Assembly (NCBI GenBank): GCA_949130485.1
Contig: OX422195.1
Coordinates: forward strand, 3,023,566-3,087,565
Length of the DNA stretch: 64,000 nucleotides
Direction: 5' to 3'
Source of the DNA: Agelas oroides
Taxonomy: Eukaryota > Porifera > Demospongiae > Agelasida > Agelasidae
Position 1 is the stretch's first letter. Each line of letters opens with the position of its first letter. A model generated the notes under the pieces. That model was not told the origin of the DNA and searched no databases. It saw only the letters and a program-made list of their open reading frames with translations. The position numbers were made by a program, and so were the translations under genes. Below, piece by piece: positions 1-27,125 of the stretch.

Positions 1-342
1 ACGATCAGCTTTTCTATAACAATTGTGATGATTTTCCTGATGAAAGAGACAGCCCAAACGTGAGATGCTTTTGCCTCCTCCTCACGTGGAAGAACTGTGA
101 CACAGGTGGCGGCACTTATCAGAGCCTTCGTAACACTCTGGACAAGTACAGTATTTTCTGTGGCAGAAACCCAGTAAGTTATATCAGTTGGAAGGAATTA
201 TTTGGAGCTACAATTTAACTGCTTTGATGACTGTTTTATTGTCCAGTTGGTGGTTGGTGCTGGCAGCTGTGTGGATAGTGGTGGGCCTATGCCACCTGTA
301 GAACCAAGGTACATACTCTCCTTCAGTTTGCATAGAAACTGA
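1..342 (+). CDS. Death-domain protein, 3' end (partial)
   Basis: Two plus-strand exons are visible. The first is open from the window edge to 173, followed by a strong donor (CCA|GTAAGT). The second runs from 247, after the acceptor TTGTCCAG, to a TGA at 340-342. Both borders are phase 0, so the join is in frame. The first exon holds LLLTWKNCDTGGGTYQSLRN followed by LDKYSIFCGRNP, the pattern of the last helices of a death domain (a tryptophan helix, then TYxxL). Such domains act as homotypic interaction modules in apoptosis or innate signalling adaptors. The rest of the protein lies outside the window, so the full architecture is unknown. A possible alternative donor (AG|GTACAT) lies at 308-309. 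An AATAAA at 641-646 could be the polyadenylation signal. The fold assignment rests on pattern only. Confidence 0.5.
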
Positions 343-426
343 AAACCATTTGTTGTTTAAAATGACCACAAATGCGCAGTTTCAGGGTTCATTTAACAGG
401 TGGGTAATTTGATTAAAGGGAATTTC

Positions 427-607
427 AAAACACAATTATTACCATCAACCCCCTCACAATTCCATCTAGCTTCAAAGAGCTAGCACAGACACTTGTCTGC
501 TAGCCAGCAGATGGATGCATGTGAACTGGTATACGTTGGCTAGCAGATAAGTGTCTATGAAGCTTGATGGATGGTGAGGGGGTTGATGGATGATAATTGT
601 GTTTTGG
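427..607. repeat. Hairpin MITE-like inverted repeat
   Basis: The left arm at about 427-508 starts AAAACACAATTATTACC. It is matched by the reverse complement of about 535-605, which ends GGATGATAATTGTGTTTT. The arms are imperfect, roughly 70-80 bases long, and leave a loop of about 25 bases. It lies between the death-domain stop codon and the putative poly(A) signal, so it may be transcribed as a 3' UTR hairpin. Confidence 0.75.
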
Positions 608-899
608 GTTTCTGTTTTTAGATCATAGACTTACCTGTTCAATAAACTCTTAAACTGTAGAAACCATGCACTCGTGGTCATATTAACCAAGTAGTTTTTG
701 CAGTATATATATATATAGTAGTAGTTGCAGAGCAGCAAGGCTTGGTAATCGTGACGTAGGCGTAGGAGGCGTGACGTAAGCGTAGTGAGGCTTGGTAGTC
801 ACATTGCATTCTCGCCCCGCACGTAATGTCAATTGTATGTCATGCTTTTGGCCCCCAGGGGTTCCCTGCTAGCTACAAGCACACATGATCTCCATGGCT

Positions 900-1320
900 G
901 CTAAGTAAGTGGTCGAGTTAGCTCGAGTTTAGCGCTACTAAACAGCAAGTGACTTCCATTGCTCATGATATTGATTGTAGATACGACTAATGAGCAAGTG
1001 AGTGAGCTTGGAGTTAGCTTCCAGCTCAACTTTTATCTGAAAAAGTGAGCAAACTCGGCGTGAGCACCCAGTTTGATCTACACTGCTCAGCAGTTTCTGC
1101 ACTCGTTTTGCGGGTATTGACGTCTGCCAGTGACCATCTGCTCTAACCGAACACCCTCTCTTAGCAGTTCTGGACTGGAGGCAAAGCTAAGCACTGGCTT
1201 TCCACGAAGGCCATTTGACATATACAGCTACTGTTAAAGGGCTGTCGGGCCTTTATACCTCAATTGACAATAGTGGTCAGGCTTGCTTTGCGCGCAAGGC
1301 TTTCTGCATGCATGTACCCT
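900..1320. repeat. Interspersed repeat, copy 1
   Basis: This stretch shares long diverged blocks with 16870-17222. Examples are CGGCGTGAGCACCCAG and AAAGCTAAGCACTGGC followed by TTCCACGAAGG, and the shared end TTTCTGCATGCATGTACCCT. No open frame or terminal inverted repeat is evident, so the element class is unknown. Confidence 0.7.
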
Positions 1321-3955
1321 AGTAGTAGTAGTAGTAATACAATGTGTTGATTGTCTGCCTGATTATAACCATTGTGATGCCCGAGCTATTGTTGGAGTAC
1401 ACCAAAGAGTGTCTCGGGGAATATGTAACATCTGAGATCATTTGTTGTTTTCTTCAAGTCATTTCAAACTAAATACAAGGATGTGTTGACAGACAAGCTC
1501 ACTTGCATGTTTTGATACAGCACTCCGAGGTTGCATAGTATTTCAGTGTTTGGCTGTTGGGCATTTGAGTGTTGAACATTTTGGGAATTGGGCATTTGGC
1601 CATTGAAGTGTTTGGGTTGAACACCCAAGTGTTTCGGTAACCGTTATCACTACCAAAACAAACTAAATGAGTTAGATGTCTACCAGCATAACCGATGGTG
1701 TTATGGTGGCTTCAGCTGGCACTCAAGAGTAGTCTGCTCCTGTCCTCTTTGGTAAGCAATTACCCCATGGGGTTGGTGGTAATTGCACAGCCACACAACA
1801 CATTTGAGTGCTACTGCTCCTAGTTCAAAACTGTCTTGTCAAGATAGATAGGATACACAGTGGGGTAGCGATATGCAATAAATGCTTTCCTTTAGTTGAC
1901 ATTGAAAGCCAAATGTTTGTGACTATAAAATTGAAAAGCAAACAGAAACCATGTTGATATTTCCATGCATAGTAGAAACATGTTCATCTTTCCACGGTTA
2001 TCTTACCACATGTTTATCTTCCACATGTTTATCTTTCCACATGTTTATCTTTCCACAGTCACAGAGTGACCTTAAAAGAAGACCTATGATACAAATTGTA
2101 AAGATTTGGCACTCAATACAGGAAGTGAGTACATGGTATCACACACATGACCATATATAGATAAATGCTTGTGTACACATACAGTCCCCGTTTTTTGTTC
2201 TTCGGTTTGCATTCAGTGTAATTGCTTGGTACAGGCATTAGCCAGGAATCTCAAGTTCACAGAGTTCTGGAGGATTACAAGTTAGCCTAGGTTGAGATTG
2301 TGTGTGGGCACTTGCTTGGGACAGTGCAATAGTGTACTCTATCACACCTCAAACCAGTTGTACAATGAAGCCATGTTTGCATGGCAGCAACAACCAATAA
2401 TTTTAATAGAAGTTAGTAATTGGTTGCCAGGGCCGTCGAAATCAAGAAAAAAGAAAATCTGTTCCGAAGGGATAGCATACAAAGCAAGCCATAATGTAGA
2501 AGAGTCTGAGGGTATATTCCCCTAGGAAATTTATCCCTTCTTAAGACTGCTATATAGAGTCTGGGGGCATATTACCCCAGGAAATTTACCCCTTGTTAAG
2601 ACTGGTGGCTTCTTGAACCAGCCGGATGTCGAAAAGCGTGTTTGACAACTTTGGACTTGCCTGGAAAATGTAACGCTCAGGCTCTTTGGAAAATTCACCA
2701 ACCTACACATCTGATTGATAACTAGCACATTTATGAGTGTTTGAACTTTGACCTTGGATTTAGTATTGCATGCTTCTTGTGCACTGCTTGTGAGCAGCAG
2801 CACAAAAACATGGTAACTCCCAAATAGCAGTACAGTCATGGCCATACCAGCCATAGTGGGTCCTGCAGCCTTGGTTGCACACGTTTCAAAAAAGCAAACA
2901 AGTGACCAAGCGTACAACAACAATATACTTAGGAGTGTGGATGTGACCCTTGTTTTTGTTTGCCCAAACAAAGCATTCCTCACAAACTTTTTTTTTACAT
3001 CCTGTAGGACCATGGCATTCTATGTTTGAAAGACCAGCTGCTATAACTACTATTATTATTGCAATTTAGATTTGTTGAGGGTTTGTTTATACTTTAGGTT
3101 AATATAGTAGTTGATAGTTGTCACTATGTTGTGTTGTGTTTTATTTACAGTACAAATTTGTACCCCCAGTGTAGAGCTGGTTCTAGAGTGTTTGTGCAAC
3201 AATCACCTTCTTGTGGAACACTTGTTTTCTGCTCAATCACGTTATGTTCATTTGTGAAGTGTCATTCATCAGTTACAACAGATTCCATGACTACTCACAC
3301 ACTTTGTTGTTCCATGCAGTTGCAAGTGAATGGACAATGTAAAAGAGCAGTGAGGGCCGGGTGTTCATCTTGTATTTTTGCCAACCATGCACAAGAATGT
3401 GCATGCATGATACATATGGATTCAAGATATGTACTATAGCCTCAGGTGGGGGGGGATGTAGGTGCATGCAAGGGGCACACATGCGTGTGTCAGTATGCCC
3501 ACTAGGGTTTTGTAGATTTTAATGAAATTGTAGTTGTTGAGGCAATTATGACATCATGATTTTCAAATTTCTTGGAGGGGGGAAAGGAGCGAATCCCAGT
3601 GCACCCCCAACCTCTGTATGAAACCCTGGCCTGGGAGGGTGAGTGAGACTAACTCCCACCACCTCTCCTTCTGTACATGTACAGGAGCTTGATACGACAT
3701 TGTTCTTCTCTTCATCTATGTGTGTGGAGTTTAGGGCAGCTAGAGATATGTACTAATGTACGTACGTCATGCAGGCGTGGTCTAGATAATAGCTACAAGT
3801 GAACACTGTCACACTATAATAGTGCTTTACTCTTAGGCCATTTCTGCAGGCAGCTTTGATCATACATGCACTAGATATATAGATATCCTTGCAGTGCAAA
3901 CAATCCTGAGAACATGTATGACTGTACTTTTAGGGCCATGATTACACAAACATAA
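1321..3955. other. Intergenic, no supported gene
   Basis: This is AT-rich non-coding sequence with a short (AGT)n run at its start and a local tandem duplication at 2502-2605. Several frames of 60-160 codons exist on both strands. None has splice context or family similarity that I recognise. Confidence 0.5.
2502..2605. repeat. Two-copy tandem repeat
   Basis: Two units of about 49 bases, 55 bases apart, each run from AGAGTCTGRGGGYATATT to CTTAAGACTG or GTTAAGACTG. They differ at only a few positions, which suggests a fairly recent local duplication. Confidence 0.8.
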
Positions 3956-5491
3956 CTAGGAGAGAGGCTGTGGCCCTTTAAATGTTATAATGCCAGGAGT
4001 CATCCAATCTGTCACCATCACTGCCAACTCAACTCCATTATCAACTAATGCTTCAACAGTGTTCAGCCAGTCCTGATGCCTTGGAGCAAAGATAGGATTC
4101 TCATTGGGGAGATTGACATGGTGCTGAAGGAGCAGCTGGCCACTCACAGAAGAAAGAACTCTAACAACACCTTTGGCATGTATCACCGAGAACAAGTGTC
4201 CCACTGCTAAACAATCAGAGTTGCTAGGAAACCTCTGTTCTTGGTCTTGAAACTTGCTCCCATACTGTTCTCCAGTGTCCATTTGCCATTTGTAAAAGCA
4301 CCCATCCACAAAACAGGCAAGAATCTTCCTGTCTAGTGAAAGACAAAATCGGTGGCCTAAAACAGATGCTGTAGCTAAGTAGCTTGGATCATTCTCTGGG
4401 CAAAATACTTGAAGAGGTTCAGAGAGCTTGAACATACCATCTGCAACGTAGAGGTTGAAAAGTACCACGCCTCCACCAATCTGAATTAGCACTTGGTGCT
4501 CTATGCAATAGCCACTGTAGTCATGGCCATGTGGTTGTTGGCTAGGTAAGACCACAATTTTGTGAGCCTGAAAAAAGACATTTCCTTTCAAACTCTCAAC
4601 GGGTAAGAATGAGAAGGTACACTTGGTTTTCTCAGGGTGAACACAAACACTTCTTAGCTGGAGGATCTCCAAATCCCACAGAGAGTGTTCCCTCGGGGTT
4701 TTGGGAAGAAGACCAAGAAGACTGCACTCTGGGCAGCTTCCAAGCTCATAGTAAGCCAAACTGTAAATTTCACCCTGCCAACTCAAAAATTTCTTTGATT
4801 CTCTGTCAAATAAGCAGCGAAGCCATTCTCCATTACTTCCATACACCAGTACAAAGTTTGGTGACGAAGTACACCAAACAATGACAAAAAGATGAGAGAC
4901 ATCTGCGTGTGCCACCTCATATATGGCTCCAAGGCTGTCTACCTGTCTCACAGACAGTCTGTATCTCCCAAAATTGGAAACATTTGGGTGGATCTCATGC
5001 CCTATGAAGACCCCTGTAGGCGGGACGGGTTCAGCTGGTCTGAGAGTTAGAGTTACACCAGCAAAACCTGGGGGAACTTCAGTGAAACTTACAAATTTCG
5101 GCTTGGCATTTTTTATACAGTTATGGAACCTGAAAATGCATGCAGCATAGTTTTTCATTTGCCCGTACTTGAGACCTCTCTCTTTCAGCATACGGCTAGT
5201 TATTCCAGTCCTTTTCAAAACGACTTTCCAATACTGATCACAGTCAGTGATTATTTGATTCCATCGGCTGCTCACACTAAGACAACTAAAGACATCACCC
5301 ACTCTCAGGTAGCACAGGATCTTGGTCACCAGCTCGGTTGGAAGAAGGCCGAGAAAGTCCCTCCTAAGGTAGACAGGGAGTCTCTCCATCAAGATCACCT
5401 GCTCATGGTGGCTGCACTGGCTGAACAGCTTACAAAGCAGCTCTATTCGTGAAGAAGCATCCAGCCTCTCAAAAGCTTCAGTTTCGGCCAT
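3956..5491 (-). CDS. F-box protein (FBXW2/FBXW7-like N-terminus)
   Basis: A single 511-residue open frame starts at ATG 5489-5491. After an acidic, hydrophobic lead-in, residues about 45-95 form an F-box: the linker YLRRDFLGLLPTELVTKIL, then FSCLSVSSRWNQ and the tryptophan of QYWKVVL. The RRDFLxLLPxEL spacing is that of FBXW-type substrate adaptors for SCF (SKP1-CUL1-F-box) ubiquitin ligases. The remaining 400 residues should recruit substrate. They look beta-rich with scattered W and D residues, but I cannot count clean WD40 repeats, so a degenerate propeller is only a guess. There is no intron, unlike most neighbours, which could mean an old retrocopy. A small hairpin element (5573-5627) and rabaptin-like remnants lie in the 5' flank. 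Confidence 0.8.
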   Translation of the reverse strand: MAETEAFERLDASSRIELLCKLFSQCSHHEQVILMERLPVYLRRDFLGLLPTELVTKILCYLRVGDVFSCLSVSSRWNQIITDCDQYWKVVLKRTGITSRMLKERGLKYGQMKNYAACIFRFHNCIKNAKPKFVSFTEVPPGFAGVTLTLRPAEPVPPTGVFIGHEIHPNVSNFGRYRLSVRQVDSLGAIYEVAHADVSHLFVIVWCTSSPNFVLVYGSNGEWLRCLFDRESKKFLSWQGEIYSLAYYELGSCPECSLLGLLPKTPREHSLWDLEILQLRSVCVHPEKTKCTFSFLPVESLKGNVFFQAHKIVVLPSQQPHGHDYSGYCIEHQVLIQIGGGVVLFNLYVADGMFKLSEPLQVFCPENDPSYLATASVLGHRFCLSLDRKILACFVDGCFYKWQMDTGEQYGSKFQDQEQRFPSNSDCLAVGHLFSVIHAKGVVRVLSSVSGQLLLQHHVNLPNENPIFAPRHQDWLNTVEALVDNGVELAVMVTDWMTPGIITFKGPQPLS

Positions 5492-5572
5492 CTGACTGGA
5501 ATGGAACGGAACTATAAGGTCTAAAGCACGGAACGGAAAAGATAGGTTTCAACCGTTCGCACAGGAACAGTC

Positions 5573-5627
5573 TCGCAGAGCCAGACTCTCCCGCTTTTCG
5601 TGTAAGAGTCTGGCTCTGCGAGACTAC
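5573..5627. repeat. Near-perfect hairpin, 82 bases upstream of the F-box ATG
   Basis: AGTCTCGCAGAGCCAGACTC at the left pairs with its complement ending CTGCGAGACT at the right, around a loop of about 15 bases. A related hairpin is nested in the element at 29972-30042 (AGTCTCGCGTTGCCAGACTC). This is a short MITE family copy, possibly in the F-box promoter or 5' UTR. Confidence 0.8.
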
Positions 5628-5738
5628 CCATTCGAGCTGTTCCGCGTTTGTTCTGTTCCAGTCTTCCAGACGGTTGCCTGGACCCTCTGGCTTGCTACGA
5701 GCAACCTGAATGTCGCCGTGCATAGTAGTTAGTGGCTG

Positions 5739-6006
5739 TGGGAGTTGAGCCCTTCTGAGTAGCTTCAGTGCTGTCCATTTTGGACTTGAGGGAAGCCAAC
5801 GTCTATGGGGCAATTTTTAAAGTGCCCCATACACAAAGCAACATTGTTGCAGAAGAAGCTGGCTTGAGAGACTACGCGGAAGCCTAGGAGGGAGCAGAGC
5901 AGCAGGTGTGTGACCTATACAGCAGCAGTTGGCCTCCCTCAAGTCCAAACTGGACAGCACTGAAGCTACTCAGAAGGACTTTGTCCAACTCTCACAGTCA
6001 CTACAG
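5739..6006 (+). pseudogene. Rabaptin-like coiled-coil exon and inverted copy
   Basis: On the plus strand 5923-6006, bounded by TATACAG and CAG|GTGCAC, reads 28 codons including SLKSKLDSTEATQKDFVQLS then QSLQ. This strongly resembles the C-terminal coiled coil of rabaptin (RABEP1/2), a Rab5 effector in endosome fusion. A diverged copy lies in inverted orientation at about 5739-5801 (SLKSKMDSTEATQK on the minus strand). The exon just upstream (about 5846-5905) contains a stop in the frame that would join, and I find no further rabaptin exons. I read this as a dead exon-sized duplication rather than a gene. A functional rabaptin gene is expected elsewhere in the genome. Confidence 0.55.
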
Positions 6007-6249
6007 GTGCACAGGATGTAGTTCAGCTCATGTACTGGTGCTTCTAACTTCTGACATGCAACTATTTCTCTGGACTGTCACACACACACATGTACTTCAG
6101 CTATGTACAGACACAACACTGTGGCATTTGTAAACTGTGATTTACATGTGTGGTTGGAATGGTAAATTATTGTACAGTGGTGATTTTATTGCTGGTAGCT
6201 GCACATTTTACTGAGAGGAGGCCCCTCATGATCACATTCTAATGAGCTA

Positions 6250-6569
6250 CTATAACTGTGCAAAAAGTGTTCTTAGTGTGGGTCTGATTGTACATGCTCG
6301 CAACTTCCACTCCAGCCCTTCAAAGTCAACTGCCTCAATCACTTCCCGTCTTGCAATTGGCCTATGCGAGAGAGAGGGAGAGTCTTGCATGGCCCGGTTG
6401 TCTCACCAATGCATCTGGTGCTATATAGCTATACACTACCTGATGACCCACAAGAAGCAGTGGGGTGCCATGCAACTCACAGGAAGTAGAGGCTGTGCAT
6501 GCGCTCTGCCAGACAACAGATAGCAGCAAAAAGATGGACATCTACCTGTTCGTCATCAGGAAGCTGGGC

Positions 6570-6607
<38 letters not shown>

Positions 6608-8859
6608 TGAGGTCGGACAGCTGCAGGTGTTCCATACCTCCAAGGTTCTCCTGGCCTGGTCTTCTGTGATGCAGTGGTTGAACACCTCTATCATACCCAG
6701 CACCAGGTCCTGGGGGAGAGGTTGCAGGACATTCATGGTGAGTTACTGGCATGTAAGACATGGTGTGTGAGGAGGTACATTGCATGCAGACTGCTGTACA
6801 GTGGTCTGTGGCAGGAGGTATAGTGAGAGCTCACGTTGCTGTTGATCTGTGAGTCCCTGTCTTTGTCCAGCTTGGTGAACACTTTTGAGCAGTGGGTCAT
6901 TCGCGACTTACTGGGAGTGGAGGATGAGGGAAGGGGGAGGAGGTTATCAACTGTACACAGATTTGTGTGGTAGCTGTTTTACCTGATGACTGTGTGATTT
7001 CTGAGGTACTGAAGTGGAGACATGCCTTGTATTTGTGTGTGTGTGTGTTGAAGGTGGTAGTAAGTGCCTAGGTGTGTGTATGTGTACTTGCAGGTGTACA
7101 TCCTTCTGTCTACTCACCTTCCAGCTGAAGCATATCCATGGGCAGCTCAAATCGGGTGGTGCGGTTGGAGGAACGTCCTCCGTCCATCCATAACGCAGAC
7201 ACCAATGCTTTCTAGGGGGATGGAAGGAGAGATTGCAGCACCCTGTCCACCCCAACCACTAGCAGTTCAGCCTTAGCACAAGAACACTGGCTGGTGCTAT
7301 GACTGACCTTCCCAAAACATTCATTTCTGTCTGCCTTACTGCTGTTACCTCCAGTCTTCCACTCGCCCTGCGCCAGTGAGAGATTTGAGGAGTCGTGTGC
7401 TTTAATGCAGGTCTCAAATAGTCAAGTACAACTATCTCACTTTCTTCTTGGCCCATCTGTCCTTCAGACCGTCTCTCCTTTGCCAGGAGTCTTGGTCACC
7501 TCTTCCCTTCAAATGTCTATATACATGTGTTAGATAGGATGCATAGTGTTAGGTGCATGTACAGTTGTAGCTGGCTGTGTTCATACCTTTTGTCATCTCC
7601 ACCATCTCCTCTGCCCTCCACATCACCTCCATTTCTTCCACCCTCCACGCCACCTCCATCTCCCCCACCCTCCACGCCACCTTCATCTCCACCCTCCACA
7701 CTACCTTCATCTCCCCCACTCTCCACGTCACCTTCATCTCCACCCTCCACACCATCTCCATCTCCCCCACCCTCCACACCATCTCCATCTCCCCCACCCT
7801 CCACACTACCTCCATCTCCCCCACCCTCCACACTACCTCTATCTCCCCCACCCTCCACACCATCACTCATGCCATTACCATCGCCTTGGTTTTGATTTGT
7901 GAGTGACAGATTTCCAAGCACAATCTGTTGCGCACTGAGATCAGAGAACATACCTACCTTGCTAAGATCTGCATCCTCTCCTTCTCTTTGTTCACATGTC
8001 TTTCTTTGAGATTGGTCACCCACTCCCTCTCCACTCCCAAGAGTGCTGCCTTCGTGTTCTACCACTGTTTCCAGACCTCCTGCCTCCCCTCCTTTCCCTC
8101 TGTGCTTGTTCCCCCTCTGGGCATAGAACCGACTACCATAGTCACTCTTGGGTCGGCTCCATGCCTTCCGTCTATGTACCTCCACCCCATAGTCTCGTTC
8201 TAGTAGAGGTTTCCCCTCCCAAAAGTTGAAATACTCTGGAGTGCGTGTCAAGCACACCTACCATTTAAAGAAAAAAGGTGTGCATACTCATGCACATTCT
8301 ATAGGGCATGTATGAAGTAAGTGCTTGCTCACTGGTGCAGTGTCCCTGATTACTGTTGCAGATCCGGGCTTCCTCCAAGGATAAGGATAAAGAGACGGGC
8401 TGGAGGAGGGGAGCAAATCTGAGTTAGCAGGAGTATCACTATAGTTGGTACTTCAGATGTCCTCACCACTCCCAAGGCCGTTTTGGGTCGAGCCCCGCTC
8501 CCCTTTCTCCCTGGGACGGCGCTTGGGGGGCGCCGTGGTGCACTACTAGCTGGCCGTCGGATGCGTAAGGTCGTGGATCTACCCGCAGCGCCCTCCAGCC
8601 GTAGCTGGTGTCGCTCTCTAGCTCTAGAGGCTAGCGTAGCAGCAGGAGAAGACTTCGGCCTTTGGCGCCAATCCGCCGCTGACGCAGGAGTTAGTGGGGC
8701 CTCACTACGCGTGCCAGTAATGCTGGCCTCGCTCTCAGAGAAGGGAAGCTGCGAGGCTTGCGAGCCGTAGATGGAGTGCAGCAGCGAGAGGGAGCTGCTT
8801 GAGTCTAGATCTGTGCTGCTGGCGCCCACGGACAGCCACGGCATTTGGGAGTCAATCAT
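6250..8859 (-). CDS. EF-hand protein, nine-exon model, family not recognised
   Basis: Proposed exons on the minus strand: 8859-8467, 8257-7587, 7490-7349, 7211-7118, 7008-6983 (micro-exon, tentative), 6906-6835, 6709-6638, 6572-6481 and 6361-6250 with TAG at 6250-6252. All phases agree and the sum is 558 codons. The upstream in-frame stop makes ATG 8857-8859 the start. The sixth exon carries FTKLDKDRDSQINSN, a canonical EF-hand loop (D1, D3, D5, I8), and the next exons give helical GMIEVFNHCITEDQARRTLE and FAAICCLAERMH. An EF-hand calcium sensor is therefore likely. The N-terminal exon is Ser/Arg/Pro-rich. Exon 2 opens with YFNFWEGKPLLERDYGVEV and then carries a Gly-Gly-Asp-Gly minisatellite. 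The acceptor of exon 3 (CCAAG|A) has a poor pyrimidine tract. An AATAAA on the minus strand lies at 6190-6185. I could not assign an orthologue. Confidence 0.7.
6574..6605. repeat. (GT)n microsatellite
   Basis: This is a pure GT run on the plus strand, so (CA)n on the gene's strand. It ends exactly at the acceptor of the penultimate exon of the EF-hand gene (CACACACAG|GTGGCC). Confidence 0.95.
7600..7870. repeat. Coding minisatellite in the EF-hand gene
   Basis: Units of about 24-30 bases built from CTCCATCTCCCCCACCCTCCACACC repeat about nine to ten times. On the minus strand they encode an acidic, glycine-rich tract of GDG(G/D)GVEGG type inside exon 2. The repeat is in frame, so copy number can change without breaking the gene and length polymorphism is expected. 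Confidence 0.9.
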
Positions 8860-9941
8860 CTCGCTCGGCTCCAACTTCACCGGTCTTCACTTGATGCTCT
8901 TTGCATCGCGTACATTGTGCAGCACGGACCACAAAGGCCACTCAGCATGGGGGCATACCATTTGAACATGAATATAGCAGCCCCGCCCCCACACAGTATA
9001 AGCAGATAACTGATGCAGACATGAATGTCACACAGTGCATTTCACGTGGGTGGGTTGCCCTGGAGCATGCTCGGGAGCTGTGGACTACTTGTCCACATTC
9101 TACCCCAGCAGTGGGGGCCAGAGAATGCATGTATAGGGTCTGCAGTGCACACTCTACAACACCAGCTGTCAAGGAAGATACAGAAATGATACCAACCCTC
9201 CTGTGGCGCAGAGCAATACTTTGATTCACCCACACCACATGCCATAAAAGCTTGATTATAGGGTGCAGCAGGTGATGTTGATCAGTGGCACGATGTATTA
9301 AAGACAGAGCAACCCTGGAGTGGAGTGTGAAGAACCATGACCAAACTATATAGCTACAGTGACTGTGGGGGAAAACCGGTTAAAGAAACAACAGCCCTAG
9401 CAAATAGCAAAGCACATGGTCTAGCTAACTACAAAATTTTAACTTGAGTCAGTGTAGCAAACAATGGGGTGCAGCTGGTGTTTTGTGTGTGACGGTCTGA
9501 TTGACAGCGTAGTTGAATGTGTGTATGTGTAGGGAGGTCCTATTGCATGCATACACTGGTTCTTGTGTCATCTACAACTCCTTTCATAGGGTATAGCAAG
9601 CCCACTTATGTAAAAATCAGACTGCGTATCCATAGTGGAGCATGCCATTCTAGTCAGAACATGATGGACAAAAAGCTCAGAGGAAATCGTCCTGTTTCAC
9701 AGAGTGAAAACATCACTCTTCGGTCGGGTACAAGGGTCATTCTTCCGAGATATGTAAGTCTAGAAATGTCCCGGAACCCCCCCCCCCCGCTCCGGAATGC
9801 GAATACGCCAACTTCAATGTTCGCGTTCTGGAGCGGGGGAGCCTGGGAACGAGGCTAGCTAAAATGTTGTTTGGCCGTGTTCAATAAAACAACAACTGTA
9901 ATCCACTAGTAGAATCCGGCGTAGCTTTTGGTGAATCGAGT
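8860..9941. other. Divergent intergenic region
   Basis: This gap separates the minus-strand EF-hand gene from the plus-strand PKD gene, so it should hold both promoters. I see no conserved coding exon in it. A GC-rich palindromic element with an end GCCTGGGAACGAGGCTAGC lies at 9773-9860. TATA-like motifs are too common in this AT-rich DNA to call. Confidence 0.45.
9773..9860. repeat. Copy of the GCCTCGTTCCCAGGC-end MITE family
   Basis: A run of C (CCCCCCCC) followed by CGCTCCGGAATGCG is mirrored by CGCGTTCTGGAGCGGGGG. The element ends CTGGGAACGAGGCTAGC, the signature of the most abundant element family in this window. Confidence 0.7.
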
Positions 9942-26409
<16,468 letters not shown>

Positions 26410-27125
26410 TAGCTGCCACTTCAACATTTACTGCCATATTTAGTCATTGTGCACCGACCATCACTAGTCATATATTTTGTCACTGTAAAATGCAAAATCA
26501 TTTTGACAATTTTTGTAGTGTATTATTTTTTGTCTGCTGTTTTTCTTTTTGCTTTTGCTTTATAACACTGGTAGTCAGCTGAAGAGCTATAATTGCCCGT
26601 TACCTCTGCTATTCCCACCCATCTTAATTATGTAGCAACTCAAGCAGCAACAGTAGGCCTTGGGTAGGCACTGCTCTGTATGTTATCATTTTGTGCTAAT
26701 TCAATCAATTATGGAAATGATTATGAACTGTCATGCTCGTCACCATAGCTGTTTGTGATGTAGGATGCATGGTAAGGTGCTAGCATGGATAATAGAGTGC
26801 CCTATTATGAGCCACTGTTGTATAATGATTCGGCTAGCAGTTAATTTATAACTTTAGTATCAGTATAAGGTGGCTGAGAACCAGAGTGGCCTACAGGTAA
26901 CCAATGCACAAAGTTGGGAACACTCCTAAAGTATGTTTCAGGAGAAATTCAATGCAATTTTCCAGTACCTGGTTTTGAGTTAGGCCACTATGACTCAATA
27001 GCATTCTCAGGAGAGCCAGGGAATGAAGCTATATACATGGGCACACAGGCTCTCAGTGGAACTATAATGTGTGTACCTGTGTTTATTTCAATTATGTGTA
27101 CATACATACCAGTCATACATTGCAC
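26410..27125. other. Convergent 3' region of the PKD gene and DNAL4
   Basis: This region holds the 3' UTRs of two genes whose stop codons face each other. It is AT-rich and has a degenerate GAGAGCCAGGGAATGAAGCT end of the common MITE family near 27015. I see no coding exon. Confidence 0.5.

Noticed and set aside
2531..3013. 160-codon minus-strand open frame with hydrophobic stretches
   Set aside because: No family resemblance, no splice or promoter context, and the opposite strand is open too. The 3' part lies in the 2502-2605 tandem duplication.
7527..7906. Pro/Ser- and His-rich plus-strand frames
   Set aside because: These are the antisense of the coding minisatellite of the EF-hand gene; every frame of such a repeat stays open.
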